Origin: Candidatus Rokuibacteriota bacterium
Lineage (GTDB): Bacteria; Methylomirabilota; Methylomirabilia; Rokubacteriales; CSP1-6
Direction of reading: 5' to 3'
DNA length: 57,345 bases
Assembly: GCA_003220435.1 (NCBI GenBank)
Contig: QHSL01000045.1
Coordinates: 1 to 57,345 of the forward strand
Made by a program: the position numbers and the translations under genes. Positions 43,037 through 51,018 of the stretch are shown piece by piece (the first letter of the stretch is position 1; each line of letters starts with the position of its first letter). The notes under the pieces are model-generated. The model saw only the letters and a list, made by a program, of their open reading frames with translations, was not told the DNA's origin and ran no database searches.

Positions 43037-43447
43037 ATGGTCAGGATCAAGCACATCGCCATCCGCACGCCGGATCCCGAGAAGACCGCGGCCTTCTACC
43101 GGGACGTGTTCGGCTTGAAAGAGGTCGGCCAGGCCCGGACCGGCTACTACCTCTCCGACGGCTACATCAACCTGGCGATCCTCAAGGCCAGGGACGAAGT
43201 GACGGGCGAGAGTCCTCGGGACGCCGCGGGATATGCGGGCGTTCACCACTTCGGCTTCATGGTGGACGACGTCGACGAGACCTGCCGCAAGCTGGACGAG
43301 GCGGGCGCGCGACCGATGACGAGCCGGACAGACGCGCAGCACGCCCCCGCCTCCGGGGCGCGCTCCTACTACGAGATCAAATACCGCGGGCCCGACGGCC
43401 AGGAGCTCGACGTCACCGAATCCGGCTGGATCACCGGCGAGCCATAG
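43037..43447 (+). CDS. VOC/glyoxalase-family protein
   Basis: This 136-aa protein starts at ATG 43037 with GGGAGG upstream. It has two beta-alpha-beta-beta-beta modules: 'IKHIAIRTPDPEKTAAFYRD' (metal-ligand His in KHIAI) and 'GVHHFGFMVDDVDETCRKLD', and the final 'YRGPDGQELDVTES' gives the last Glu ligand. The family contains lyases, isomerases and ring-cleaving dioxygenases. It is probably in an operon with the TIM-barrel protein and convergent with the SMP-30 gene. Confidence 0.85.
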   Translation: MVRIKHIAIRTPDPEKTAAFYRDVFGLKEVGQARTGYYLSDGYINLAILKARDEVTGESPRDAAGYAGVHHFGFMVDDVDETCRKLDEAGARPMTSRTDAQHAPASGARSYYEIKYRGPDGQELDVTESGWITGEP

Positions 43448-43505
43448 CCGAGGGCGCGCGCGCGCCGGCGACGGCGTCGGCGCGCTCTCGCTTCGGCGTC
43501 GGCGG

Positions 43506-44429
43506 CTATCGCTTCGGCGTCGGCACCGGGATGCCCGGGATCTTCACGTTCACCGCGCCCAGGTGGTTGCGGCTCGTGAAGTAGAGCGTCTTCCAGTCGT
43601 CGCCGCCGAACGCGATGTTGGTGGTGGCCGGCGCTCCGTGGACGACGCGGCCGAGCTTCTTGCCGCGGGGATCCATGATCCAGATGCCGCCGGCGCCGCC
43701 GCAGTAGACGTTGCCCTCCACGTCCACCTTCATGCCGTCGGGGACGCCGGGCTCGTCGCCCCCCAGGTCGGCGAAGACGCGGTCGGTCTGCTTCGCCAGG
43801 GTGCCGTTCGGCAGGAGCTCGAACGCCCGGATGTGCTTGCGGCGGGTGTCGTTGATGTAGAGCACCGACTCGTCCGGCGAGAAGGCGAGCCCGTTCGGCA
43901 ACACGAAGTCGCCGATCAGGAGGCTCATCGTCCCGAGATCGGGAGTGAGCCGATACACGCCGGCAACGGTCAGATCCCACTGCTCGGGAGCGGCGGGACT
44001 GGTCCACGGGTCCGTGAAGTAGATGCAGCCGTCGGACTTGACCACGACGTCGTTGGGGCGATTGAGCCGCCGACCCTGGAAGCTGTTCGCGACCACGGTG
44101 AGGCTGCCGTCGAGCTCGAGCCGTGTCACCCGCCGGCTGTCGTGCTCGCAGGCGATCAGCCTTCCCTGGGGATCGCGCGTGAGCCCGTTGGCGCGGTTCG
44201 TCGGCTCCAGGAACACGGACGCGCTCCCACCCGGGACGTACTTCATGCGCCGGTTGTTGTGGATGTCGCTGAAGAGCAGATAACGGCCTTCCTTCCACCA
44301 GAGGGGGCCCTCCGCCGGCCCCTGGGCCCCGCCGAACCCGTCAGCCAGATGGCGGATCGGTTCCGACGTCGCGATGATCTTCTCGAGCTCCGGAGCGAGC
44401 TGCTCGATCCGCGTCGACACTTGAGACAT
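43506..44429 (-). CDS. SMP-30/gluconolactonase-family lactonase
   Basis: This 307-aa six-bladed propeller has 'DGFGGAQGPAEGPLWWKEGR' (metal-ligand Glu), 'NRRMKYVPGGSASVFLEPTN', 'NRPNDVVVKSDGCIYFTDP' (Asn/Asp ligands) and 'LPNGLAFSPDESVLYIND' (Asp ligand). It should hydrolyse a lactone. AGGAGG precedes ATG 44429. It lies 12 bp after the oxaloacetate-decarboxylase-like gene in the same operon. Confidence 0.9.
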   Translation of the reverse strand: MSQVSTRIEQLAPELEKIIATSEPIRHLADGFGGAQGPAEGPLWWKEGRYLLFSDIHNNRRMKYVPGGSASVFLEPTNRANGLTRDPQGRLIACEHDSRRVTRLELDGSLTVVANSFQGRRLNRPNDVVVKSDGCIYFTDPWTSPAAPEQWDLTVAGVYRLTPDLGTMSLLIGDFVLPNGLAFSPDESVLYINDTRRKHIRAFELLPNGTLAKQTDRVFADLGGDEPGVPDGMKVDVEGNVYCGGAGGIWIMDPRGKKLGRVVHGAPATTNIAFGGDDWKTLYFTSRNHLGAVNVKIPGIPVPTPKR

Positions 44430-44440
44430 GACGAGACCTC

Positions 44441-45304
44441 CTAGCGCAGGTAGGCGCCTTGCCGGCGCTTGTAGTCGTTCTGCTTCAGCGCGATGGACAG
44501 CAGCTCCTCGGACGCGACCCGGTCCTTGAGGCCGGTCGGCGCACCGCCCTCGCGCAGGTACTTGAGCGTGTCGTACACCGCCTTGGCCGCCGCGTAGAAC
44601 GGGTGATGTCCCTGGAGCGCGACGCGCACGCCGTTGCGCGCGAGGAAGTCGCGGTCGGCCAGCGCCGGCGGCGCGCCGCCGACGATCAACGGCAAGCGCG
44701 TGGCCCGGTGCATCGCCTCGACCTCCTCGCGCTTGCTGGCCCCGGCGAGGAAGATCGCGTCGACGCCGGTCTCCTGATAGGCCCGCACGCGCTTCTCCGC
44801 CTCGGCGATGCCGCCGTCGCGCAAGGCTTGCGTCCGGCCGATGACGACCAGCGACGGATCTTGCCGCGCCGCCACGGCGGCCCGCAGCTTGCCCAGCATC
44901 TCCTCGAGCGAGACCAGGCCTTCACCCTGCTTCCCGAACGGCGTCGGCAGCACGGTGTCCTCGATCGTCAGCCCGGCCACGCCGGCCGACTCGAGCTCCT
45001 CAACGGTGCGCATGACGTTCAGCGCGTTGCCGTAGCCGTGGTCGGCGTCGACCATCAGCGGCACGTCGCTGCCGCGCGTGATGCGCTGGATCTGCTCGGC
45101 GAACTCGGTCAGCGTCAGCACCACGAGATCGGGCGCCCCCAGGACGGTTCCAGAGGCGATCGATCCCGCGAACATCAAGACCTCGAAGCCGAGAGATTCG
45201 GCCATGCGGGCCGACATCGCGTCGAACACCGACGCGGGGTGAATGCAGGCGTTGCCTTCCAGGATCCGGCGATACTGTTTCCTACGTTCGGAGAGCAGTG
45301 TCAT
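44441..45304 (-). CDS. PEP mutase/isocitrate lyase superfamily, oxaloacetate-decarboxylase-like
   Basis: This 287-aa protein starts at ATG 45304, overlapping the upstream stop (ATGA). It has the Mg-binding 'PLMVDADHGYGNALN' (Asp86, Asp88) and 'AGLTIEDTVLPTPFG' (Glu115). The opening 'RRILEGNACIHPASVFDAMSARMAE' pattern is that of the Pseudomonas PA4872-type oxaloacetate decarboxylases rather than isocitrate or methylisocitrate lyases. The lyase loop KKCGH is absent. The probable reaction is decarboxylation of oxaloacetate or a related 2-ketoacid. Confidence 0.85.
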   Translation of the reverse strand: MTLLSERRKQYRRILEGNACIHPASVFDAMSARMAESLGFEVLMFAGSIASGTVLGAPDLVVLTLTEFAEQIQRITRGSDVPLMVDADHGYGNALNVMRTVEELESAGVAGLTIEDTVLPTPFGKQGEGLVSLEEMLGKLRAAVAARQDPSLVVIGRTQALRDGGIAEAEKRVRAYQETGVDAIFLAGASKREEVEAMHRATRLPLIVGGAPPALADRDFLARNGVRVALQGHHPFYAAAKAVYDTLKYLREGGAPTGLKDRVASEELLSIALKQNDYKRRQGAYLR

Positions 45305-46437
45305 GGGTCGAGCCTCTCGGCGTCGGGTGCCGGAGCCACCTCGAACGCGTTCAGGATTGCGGAGACGATCCCGTAGTGGCCGGTGAGACAGGTGAGCTCC
45401 ACGAGCCCCGTGATCCCGTGCTGGTCTCCCATCCGGTCGAACACGGGCTGTGCGACCTGGTTGGAGCGCGCGAGCTGCCGGACGTAGTCGATCACGTCGC
45501 GCTCGGCGGCCGGCAGGCTCGTCAGCTCGGCGCGGTCGCGCACGGCGGCGATGGCGGCCTCGCTCACTCCCGCCGTGCGGGCCGCGGGCGCGTGCGCGGC
45601 CCACACGTAGGGGCAGTCCTTCTCGCGCGCCGTCGCGATGATGGTCAGCTCCTTCGACGCGAGCTTCACCTGGGACTTGAAGCGCAGATACGTGCTCACA
45701 GCGAGGTGGCGCCGGCAGAGCGGTGGGCTGTGCAGGAGCATGCCGAAGGGGCCGCGCACACTGCCACGGCCCTCGGTGACCGCGTCGAAGATCTCCCGGT
45801 GCTGCTCGGCGACCTGATCGCGCCGGGAAATCTGCGTGACACGCGGCGCCGGGAGCGGGGCCCGCGCCTTCTCCGGCGCCGGACGCGGAGCCGCGGGCAG
45901 CATCTCGGCCGGAGCGTTGGGCGTGACCTCGAACGCGTTCAGGATGCCCGCGAGCGCCTGGTAACGCCCGATCCAGCTCGTCAGCTCGACCAGCCAGGCC
46001 GGGTTGTGCCCCTTCAGCAGCTGGTCGAACACGTCGCTCTCGACGCGGTTGTTCCCGAGCAGCTGGCGCACGTAGACGATCACCGCTCGCTCGGCGCTCG
46101 ACAGCCCGTCGACCGAGCGACGATCGCGGACCGCCTCGATGGTCGCCGCGCCCACGCCGGCCTTGCGGGCCAGCGGCACGTGGGCGTTCCAGATGTAGCC
46201 GCAGTCCTTCTCGCGAGCCGTCGCGCACACCGCCAGCTCGGCGTGCGGCGCCTCGACGAGGCTCTCCCGGTGCAGGTACTCGCTCACCTCGTTCCACGGG
46301 CGGGCCAGGCCCGGGCTGTGCAGCACGATCGTCGACGGGCCGCTGATTCGCCCGCGCAGGGCCGCCAGCTTGTCAAAGAGAGCGTGGTGCTCGGGGGCGA
46401 CGTCCGACTTGTCGACGATGAGCTTCACGCGCGCCAT
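45301..46437 (-). CDS. Tandem carboxymuconolactone-decarboxylase-like (AhpD/CMD) protein
   Basis: This 378-aa protein starts at ATG 46437. It has two CMD-type domains (about 1-185 and 215-378) joined by a Pro/Ala-rich linker ('PAAPRPAPEKARAPLPAPR'). Each has the same core: 'ELAVCATAREKDCGYIWNAH' and 'ELTIIATAREKDCPYVWAAH', followed by 'AG...IEAVRDRRSVDGLSSAERAVI' in the first and its counterpart in the second. Each has a single Cys in place of the AhpD CxxC, which argues against peroxiredoxin-reductase activity. It may be a lactone decarboxylase or hydrolase. It is coupled to the oxaloacetate-decarboxylase-like gene. Confidence 0.85.
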   Translation of the reverse strand: MARVKLIVDKSDVAPEHHALFDKLAALRGRISGPSTIVLHSPGLARPWNEVSEYLHRESLVEAPHAELAVCATAREKDCGYIWNAHVPLARKAGVGAATIEAVRDRRSVDGLSSAERAVIVYVRQLLGNNRVESDVFDQLLKGHNPAWLVELTSWIGRYQALAGILNAFEVTPNAPAEMLPAAPRPAPEKARAPLPAPRVTQISRRDQVAEQHREIFDAVTEGRGSVRGPFGMLLHSPPLCRRHLAVSTYLRFKSQVKLASKELTIIATAREKDCPYVWAAHAPAARTAGVSEAAIAAVRDRAELTSLPAAERDVIDYVRQLARSNQVAQPVFDRMGDQHGITGLVELTCLTGHYGIVSAILNAFEVAPAPDAERLDP

Positions 46438-46652
46438 CGTGGCTCTCCTTCCGGCGGCTCCCGCGGCTCCCGCCGCCTCCGCCCAGACACTAGCATCGCG
46501 GCCGGACCAGGGCCAGCCGCGACTCGCCGGCGTGTCGCTGGCTCGTAGACGCGTTGCCCGCCTTGACGGCGCCCGGCTCTTCGGCGACGATACGCGCGGC
46601 CAAGGCCCGGGCCCACCATCGAGCACGACTCTTCAACGGGGAGGACCTGCCC

Positions 46653-47660
46653 ATGCGACGACGTGTGATCATCAACGCTGCCCTCGGGGTCCTGACCACC
46701 GCGGCCCTGGCCCTCGGGTGGCCCGCGGACGCGGCGGCCCAGCGGAAGTTCAGCTTCGCTTACGACCAGCCGACCACGACCGCCTACGGCATCGCGGCCA
46801 ACATCTTCGACGAGAAGCTCAAGCAGCTCAGCGGCGGCAAGCTCTCCATCAACCAGTTCCCAGGCGCGCAGCTCGGCACCGAGCCGCAGACGCTCCAGAA
46901 GATGCGGGCGGGCGACATCGACTTCGTGATCACTGCGACCGCCAACGCTTCCTCGGTGGCGCCGCAGGCGGGCGTGTTCTCGCTCCACTTCATCTTCCGC
47001 GACGAGGCCCACCTGACCAAGGCCCTGGCCGACAAGCAAGTGTCGGACGCCTTCCGCGCCATGATCAAGGATTCGGTGCAGGGTGGCCAGGTGCTCGGCC
47101 TGCTGACCATGGGCTTCCGCAATATGTACTCCAAGAAGGACATCACCAAGGTCGAGGACATCAAGGGGCTCAAGATCCGCGTCCAGGCCACCAAGACCGA
47201 GGACACGCACTTCCCCGCCTACGGCGCCCAGACAGTGCACATGCCGTTCGGCGAGGTGTACACGAGTCTCCAGACCGGCGTGGTGAACGTGGCCGAGAAC
47301 GGCGTCAACGTGTACGAGCAGAACAAGCATTACGAAGTGGCGCCGATCCTGAACATGACCCAGCACGAGGCGAACAACAACTGCCTCTGGGTCAGCGACA
47401 AGACGTGGAACAGTCTGAGCGACCAGGAAAAGAAGTGGGTGCAGGAAGCGGCCGACGAGGTGTCCAGGCGCGAGCCGGCGATGGCGCTGAAGCTCGAGCA
47501 GGAGTCGGCGGAGAAGCTGAAGAAGATCGGCGTGAAGGTCGTCGAGAAGGTGGACAAGTCCGGCTTCCAGCGGGCGGCCCAGCCGATCCAGGACCAGCTC
47601 GCGAAGGAGCTGGGTCCCCACGCGGTCAAGATCCTGGGGCTCGTGCGCAATGTGAAGTGA
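46653..47660 (+). CDS. dctP: TRAP transporter substrate-binding protein (DctP family)
   Basis: This 335-aa protein starts at ATG 46653 with GGGGAGG upstream. The signal peptide ends near 'WPADAAAQ'. The mature part has 'KFSFAYDQPTTTAYGIAANI', 'LSGGKLSINQFPGAQLGTEP' and 'DIKGLKIRVQATKTEDTHFP' with the carboxylate-binding Arg, and 'MPFGEVYTSLQTGVVNVAEN'. It is a DctP binding protein for an organic acid and the first gene of a complete TRAP set. Confidence 0.92.
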   Translation: MRRRVIINAALGVLTTAALALGWPADAAAQRKFSFAYDQPTTTAYGIAANIFDEKLKQLSGGKLSINQFPGAQLGTEPQTLQKMRAGDIDFVITATANASSVAPQAGVFSLHFIFRDEAHLTKALADKQVSDAFRAMIKDSVQGGQVLGLLTMGFRNMYSKKDITKVEDIKGLKIRVQATKTEDTHFPAYGAQTVHMPFGEVYTSLQTGVVNVAENGVNVYEQNKHYEVAPILNMTQHEANNNCLWVSDKTWNSLSDQEKKWVQEAADEVSRREPAMALKLEQESAEKLKKIGVKVVEKVDKSGFQRAAQPIQDQLAKELGPHAVKILGLVRNVK

Positions 47661-47679
47661 GCCGACGGCGCCCGCGCGC

Positions 47680-48252
47680 GTGAGCAAGCCGGACTCCTTC
47701 GCGGTCTACCGGACACTGGTCATCCAGCGTCACCGGCACCTGAAGTGGCCTGCGCTGGACCCGCTGGAAGCTACCCTGATGATCCTCTGCGGGGTGTGCA
47801 TCGGCGGCTTCACCCTGTGCGTCTTCCTCGACGTGCTCACGCGCACCATCGGCTACCCGTGGCTCTGGCTGCAGCAGGCCACGACCGCGTTCTTCGCCTG
47901 GGGGGCCTTCGTGGGCATGGCGGCCGCCACCCGCCGCAACGACCACATCTATCTGTCGGAGATCACCAAGCGCCTGCGCGGCCCCAAGCGCACCACCATC
48001 GAGACCCTGAACCGGCTCGTGGTGTTGACCGTGGCGGGCTTCATGGTCTGGTTCGGCCTGAAGAACGCGATGCTGGATCTCGGCAGCTTCCGTATGCCGT
48101 GGCTGATCCCGCTGACCGTGTACACGGGTATCGTGCCCATCGCGGGCGTCCTGATCATGGTGTTCAGCGTCGAGCAGATCGTCAATGGCGTGGGCGGCGG
48201 CTACGAGGGCCCGGAGGACACCGAGCAGCACGGCGTCGAGCCGGTCGAATGA
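47680..48252 (+). CDS. dctQ: TRAP transporter small membrane subunit (DctQ family)
   Basis: This 190-aa four-helix protein starts with GTG 47680. It has 'CVFLDVLTRTIGYPWLWLQQ' and 'FFAWGAFVGMAAATRRNDHI' (the R-x-x-x-H/E-T-type DctQ core). An N-terminal extension of about 35 residues is hydrophilic. It overlaps the DctM gene by 4 bp. Confidence 0.88.
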   Translation: MSKPDSFAVYRTLVIQRHRHLKWPALDPLEATLMILCGVCIGGFTLCVFLDVLTRTIGYPWLWLQQATTAFFAWGAFVGMAAATRRNDHIYLSEITKRLRGPKRTTIETLNRLVVLTVAGFMVWFGLKNAMLDLGSFRMPWLIPLTVYTGIVPIAGVLIMVFSVEQIVNGVGGGYEGPEDTEQHGVEPVE

Positions 48253-49589
48253 GCTCCTCGGCCCTCCTGGTCCTGATGGGCGCGGTATTCCTGCTGCTCG
48301 GCTACATGGGCGTGCCCGTGGTCTTCGCCATCATGACCGGCGTGCTCATCGCGACGGCGTTCACTCCCGTGAGCTTCACCTCGATGATCGGCCAGATGTT
48401 CCACGGCATCGACTCCGAAGCACTGCTGGCCATTCCCTTCTTCCTCCTCGTGGGCGAGCTGATGTCCTCGGCCAACGTGGTGTATCGCATGATCGCCCTC
48501 GCTCAGGCTCTGGTGGGGCACCTGCGCGGCGGGCTCGCCCAGGTGGTCACGCTCTTCAGCATGTTCTTCGCCGGCATCTCGGGCTCCTCGGCCGCGGACG
48601 TCGCGGTGCTGAGCCGCACGGTGGCGCCCGAGATGGACAAGGAGCGCTACGATCGCGCCTTCACGGCCGCGCTCATCGCCTCGGCCTCGACCATGGCGAA
48701 CCTGATCCCGCCCTCGATCATGGCGGTGGTCTACGGCGCCACGGGCTACGTGTCGATCGGCGGGCTGTTTCTCGGCGGTGTGGTGCCCGGCGTGCTGATC
48801 GGCATCGGGCTCATGATCTACAGTTATTTCTTCGGTCCCGTCGGCACCATGAAGCCCCGCGCCCATCTCGTGGACATCTTCGTGGCGGCCCGCGGCTCGG
48901 CCCTGCCCATGGTGATCCCGGTCATCATCATGGGCGGCATCTTGACCGGCTGGTTCACGCCGACCGAGGCCGGGATGGTCGCAGGCGCCTACATCCTGCT
49001 CGTGCTCATCCCCGTGCTGAACCCGCGACACATTTGGCGCCTGCCGGGCGACTTCATGTACACCGGCCTGCTCTACTCGCTGCCGCTGGCGGCGGTGGCC
49101 GGCGCGTCCGCGTTCGGCTGGATGCTTGCCTATCTGCGCGGCCCCGACACGGTGGCCGAGTACATCAGCTACTACGCGGGCACGGATCCCAGAATGATCA
49201 TGCTCCTGCTGGTCGCGCTGTTCGTGATCGTCGGCGACTTCATCGACGCCGTGCCCGCGATCATCATCTTCATGCCCATCATCATCAAGCTGACCCAGTT
49301 GGGCGGGATCAACCCCGTGCACATGGGCGTGGTCATCATCACCACGCTCGTGTTCGGGCTCATCACGCCCCCCTATGGCCTGTCCCTGCTGGTGGCCTCG
49401 AAGTTCGTGGGCGTGCCCTTTTACCGCGCGATGTTCCGCTCCTTCCCACTCTACGTCGTGTTCTTCTTCACCATCGCGTTCACGGTGCTGTTCCCGCAGG
49501 TGGTCCTGTGGCTGCCGAAGTGGTTCTTGCCGCAATCGGTCGGCTGCTTCCCCAACCCCACCGGCGCCGGGTACATCTGCCCGCCGTAG
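48249..49589 (+). CDS. dctM: TRAP transporter large permease (DctM family)
   Basis: This 446-aa permease with about 12 helices has an ATG at 48249 inside the dctQ stop. DctM signatures include 'FLLVGELMSSANVVYRMIAL', 'MFFAGISGSSAADVAVLSRT', 'ASASTMANLIPPSIMAVVYG' and 'WFTPTEAGMVAGAYILLVLI'. It forms the sodium-driven uptake unit with DctP and DctQ. Confidence 0.93.
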   Translation: MSSSALLVLMGAVFLLLGYMGVPVVFAIMTGVLIATAFTPVSFTSMIGQMFHGIDSEALLAIPFFLLVGELMSSANVVYRMIALAQALVGHLRGGLAQVVTLFSMFFAGISGSSAADVAVLSRTVAPEMDKERYDRAFTAALIASASTMANLIPPSIMAVVYGATGYVSIGGLFLGGVVPGVLIGIGLMIYSYFFGPVGTMKPRAHLVDIFVAARGSALPMVIPVIIMGGILTGWFTPTEAGMVAGAYILLVLIPVLNPRHIWRLPGDFMYTGLLYSLPLAAVAGASAFGWMLAYLRGPDTVAEYISYYAGTDPRMIMLLLVALFVIVGDFIDAVPAIIIFMPIIIKLTQLGGINPVHMGVVIITTLVFGLITPPYGLSLLVASKFVGVPFYRAMFRSFPLYVVFFFTIAFTVLFPQVVLWLPKWFLPQSVGCFPNPTGAGYICPP

Positions 49590-49622
49590 ACGACGCAGCG
49601 TATCGTCGCCGCGTCTGGGTCG

Positions 49623-49628
49623 TACAAT
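49623..49628 (+). promoter_or_regulatory. Candidate -10 of the MmgE/PrpD gene
   Basis: TACAAT lies 26 nt upstream of ATG 49655. No good -35 is seen. Confidence 0.3.
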
Positions 49629-49654
49629 GGCGGAAATCCGTGTCGGGAGGACTC

Positions 49655-51015
49655 ATGGACGCCACGACCGAGTTCCTGAGCGACTACGCGTGCCGGCTGA
49701 CCTACGAGGAGTTGTCCCCCGAGGCGGTCCACCATGTGAAGCGAACGCTGATCGACACGCTCGGGTGCGGGACCGGCGCGTTCGACGGCGAGCCGGCGTC
49801 GATCGCGCGGCGCATCGCGTCTCGCGTGCAGGGGGATCCGCCGGCGCGCATCCTGGGCACGTCGCAGACAACGTCCGTCGATCTGGCGGCGTTCGCGAAC
49901 ACGGCCCTGGTCCGCTACCTCGACTGCAACGATACGTACGCCGCTCGGGGGACGGGTCACCCGAGCGACATGATTCCGGCCGTGCTGGCGATGGCCGACG
50001 GCCATCGGGCCGGCGGGCGCGCCGTGATCACCGCGATCGCCGTCGCCTACGAGGCGTTCTGTCGGCTGGCGGACAAGGTTCCCCTGAAGGGCTGGGATCA
50101 AGGAATGTTCGTCGCCGTCGGCGCGGCCTGCGGCGCCGGCAAGATCCTGGGGCTCGACCGCGCGGCGATGGGCCACGCCATCTCGATCGCGATCACCTCG
50201 GGCGTGCCGCTCGGCGTGACGCGGATCGGCGAGCTCTCGATGTGGAAGGGATGCGCGACGGCCGGTGCGGTGCGCACGGCCGTGTTCGCCGCGGGACTGG
50301 CGGCCGAAGGGATGACGGGACCCGGCGCGCCCTTCGAAGGCCGTGACGGCCTCTGGCAGCACCTGGGGCTCGAACCTCCGAAGTGGGAGCGCTTCGGCGG
50401 CGGGGACGAGTCGTTCCGGATCACCGATACCAGCTTCAACGCCTACCCGGCGGTGGTGCACACCCAGGGACCGATCGGCCTGGTCCTGGAGCTTCGAAAG
50501 CAGATCCCGGCGTCGCAGATCCAGTCGATCCGCGTCGCGACCTATGCCGAAGCCGTGCGCCGCACGGCCGCGGAGGCCGAGAAGTGGGATCCCCGGACGC
50601 GGGAGACGGCGGACCACAGCATTCCGTACCTGGTGACGGGGCGCTGCAGGACGGTGAGGTGACCCCGGCGACGTTCGCGCCGGCTCGCATCCAGGATCCG
50701 GCGCTGCGGCCGCTGATGAAGAAGCTCACCGTGGTCGAGGAGCCGGAGTTCAGCCGCCGTTACCCCGGTGAAGCCTGCACGCGGGTGGAGGTGACGACCG
50801 CCGACGGCCGGCGGGTGGCAGCGGAGACGAGCCACCCGAAGGGGCACTACCGGAATCCGCTGACGGACGGCGAGGTGGAGTGGAAGTTCCGCGGCCTGGC
50901 GTCGTCGGCGCTGGGACCGCAAGGGTGCGATCGGGTGCTCGCCGAAGTTGCGAGCCTGGATCGCGCTTCGACCCTGGACGCGCTGCTCGAGAGCCTGGTG
51001 ATCTCTCGCGGGTGA
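49655..51015 (+). CDS. MmgE/PrpD-family protein (one frameshift)
   Basis: ATG 49655 follows GGGAGGA. The MmgE/PrpD (2-methylcitrate dehydratase-like) fold is seen in 'LSPEAVHHVKRTLIDTLGCG', 'NTALVRYLDCNDTYAARGTG' with 'HPSDMI' next, 'AISIAITSGVPLGVTRIGEL', 'MWKGCATAGAVRTAVFAAGL' and 'TSFNAYPAVVHTQGPIGLVL'. At 50638-50641 a run of four G breaks the frame. With five G the reading continues from 'HSIPYLVTG' into 'ALQDGEVTPATFAPARIQDP' and then to TGA at 51013-51015, giving a normal-length protein of about 453 aa. As written, the protein is truncated at TGA 50660. A homopolymer sequencing error is as likely as a real mutation. Confidence 0.8.
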
Positions 51016-51018
51016 AGG

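Noticed and set aside
43448-43505. GC-rich repeat-like stretch between the VOC and SMP-30 genes
   Set aside because: It is a simple GC run with a short direct repeat (CTTCGGCGTCGG) partly inside the SMP-30 C-terminus. No defined structure or function.
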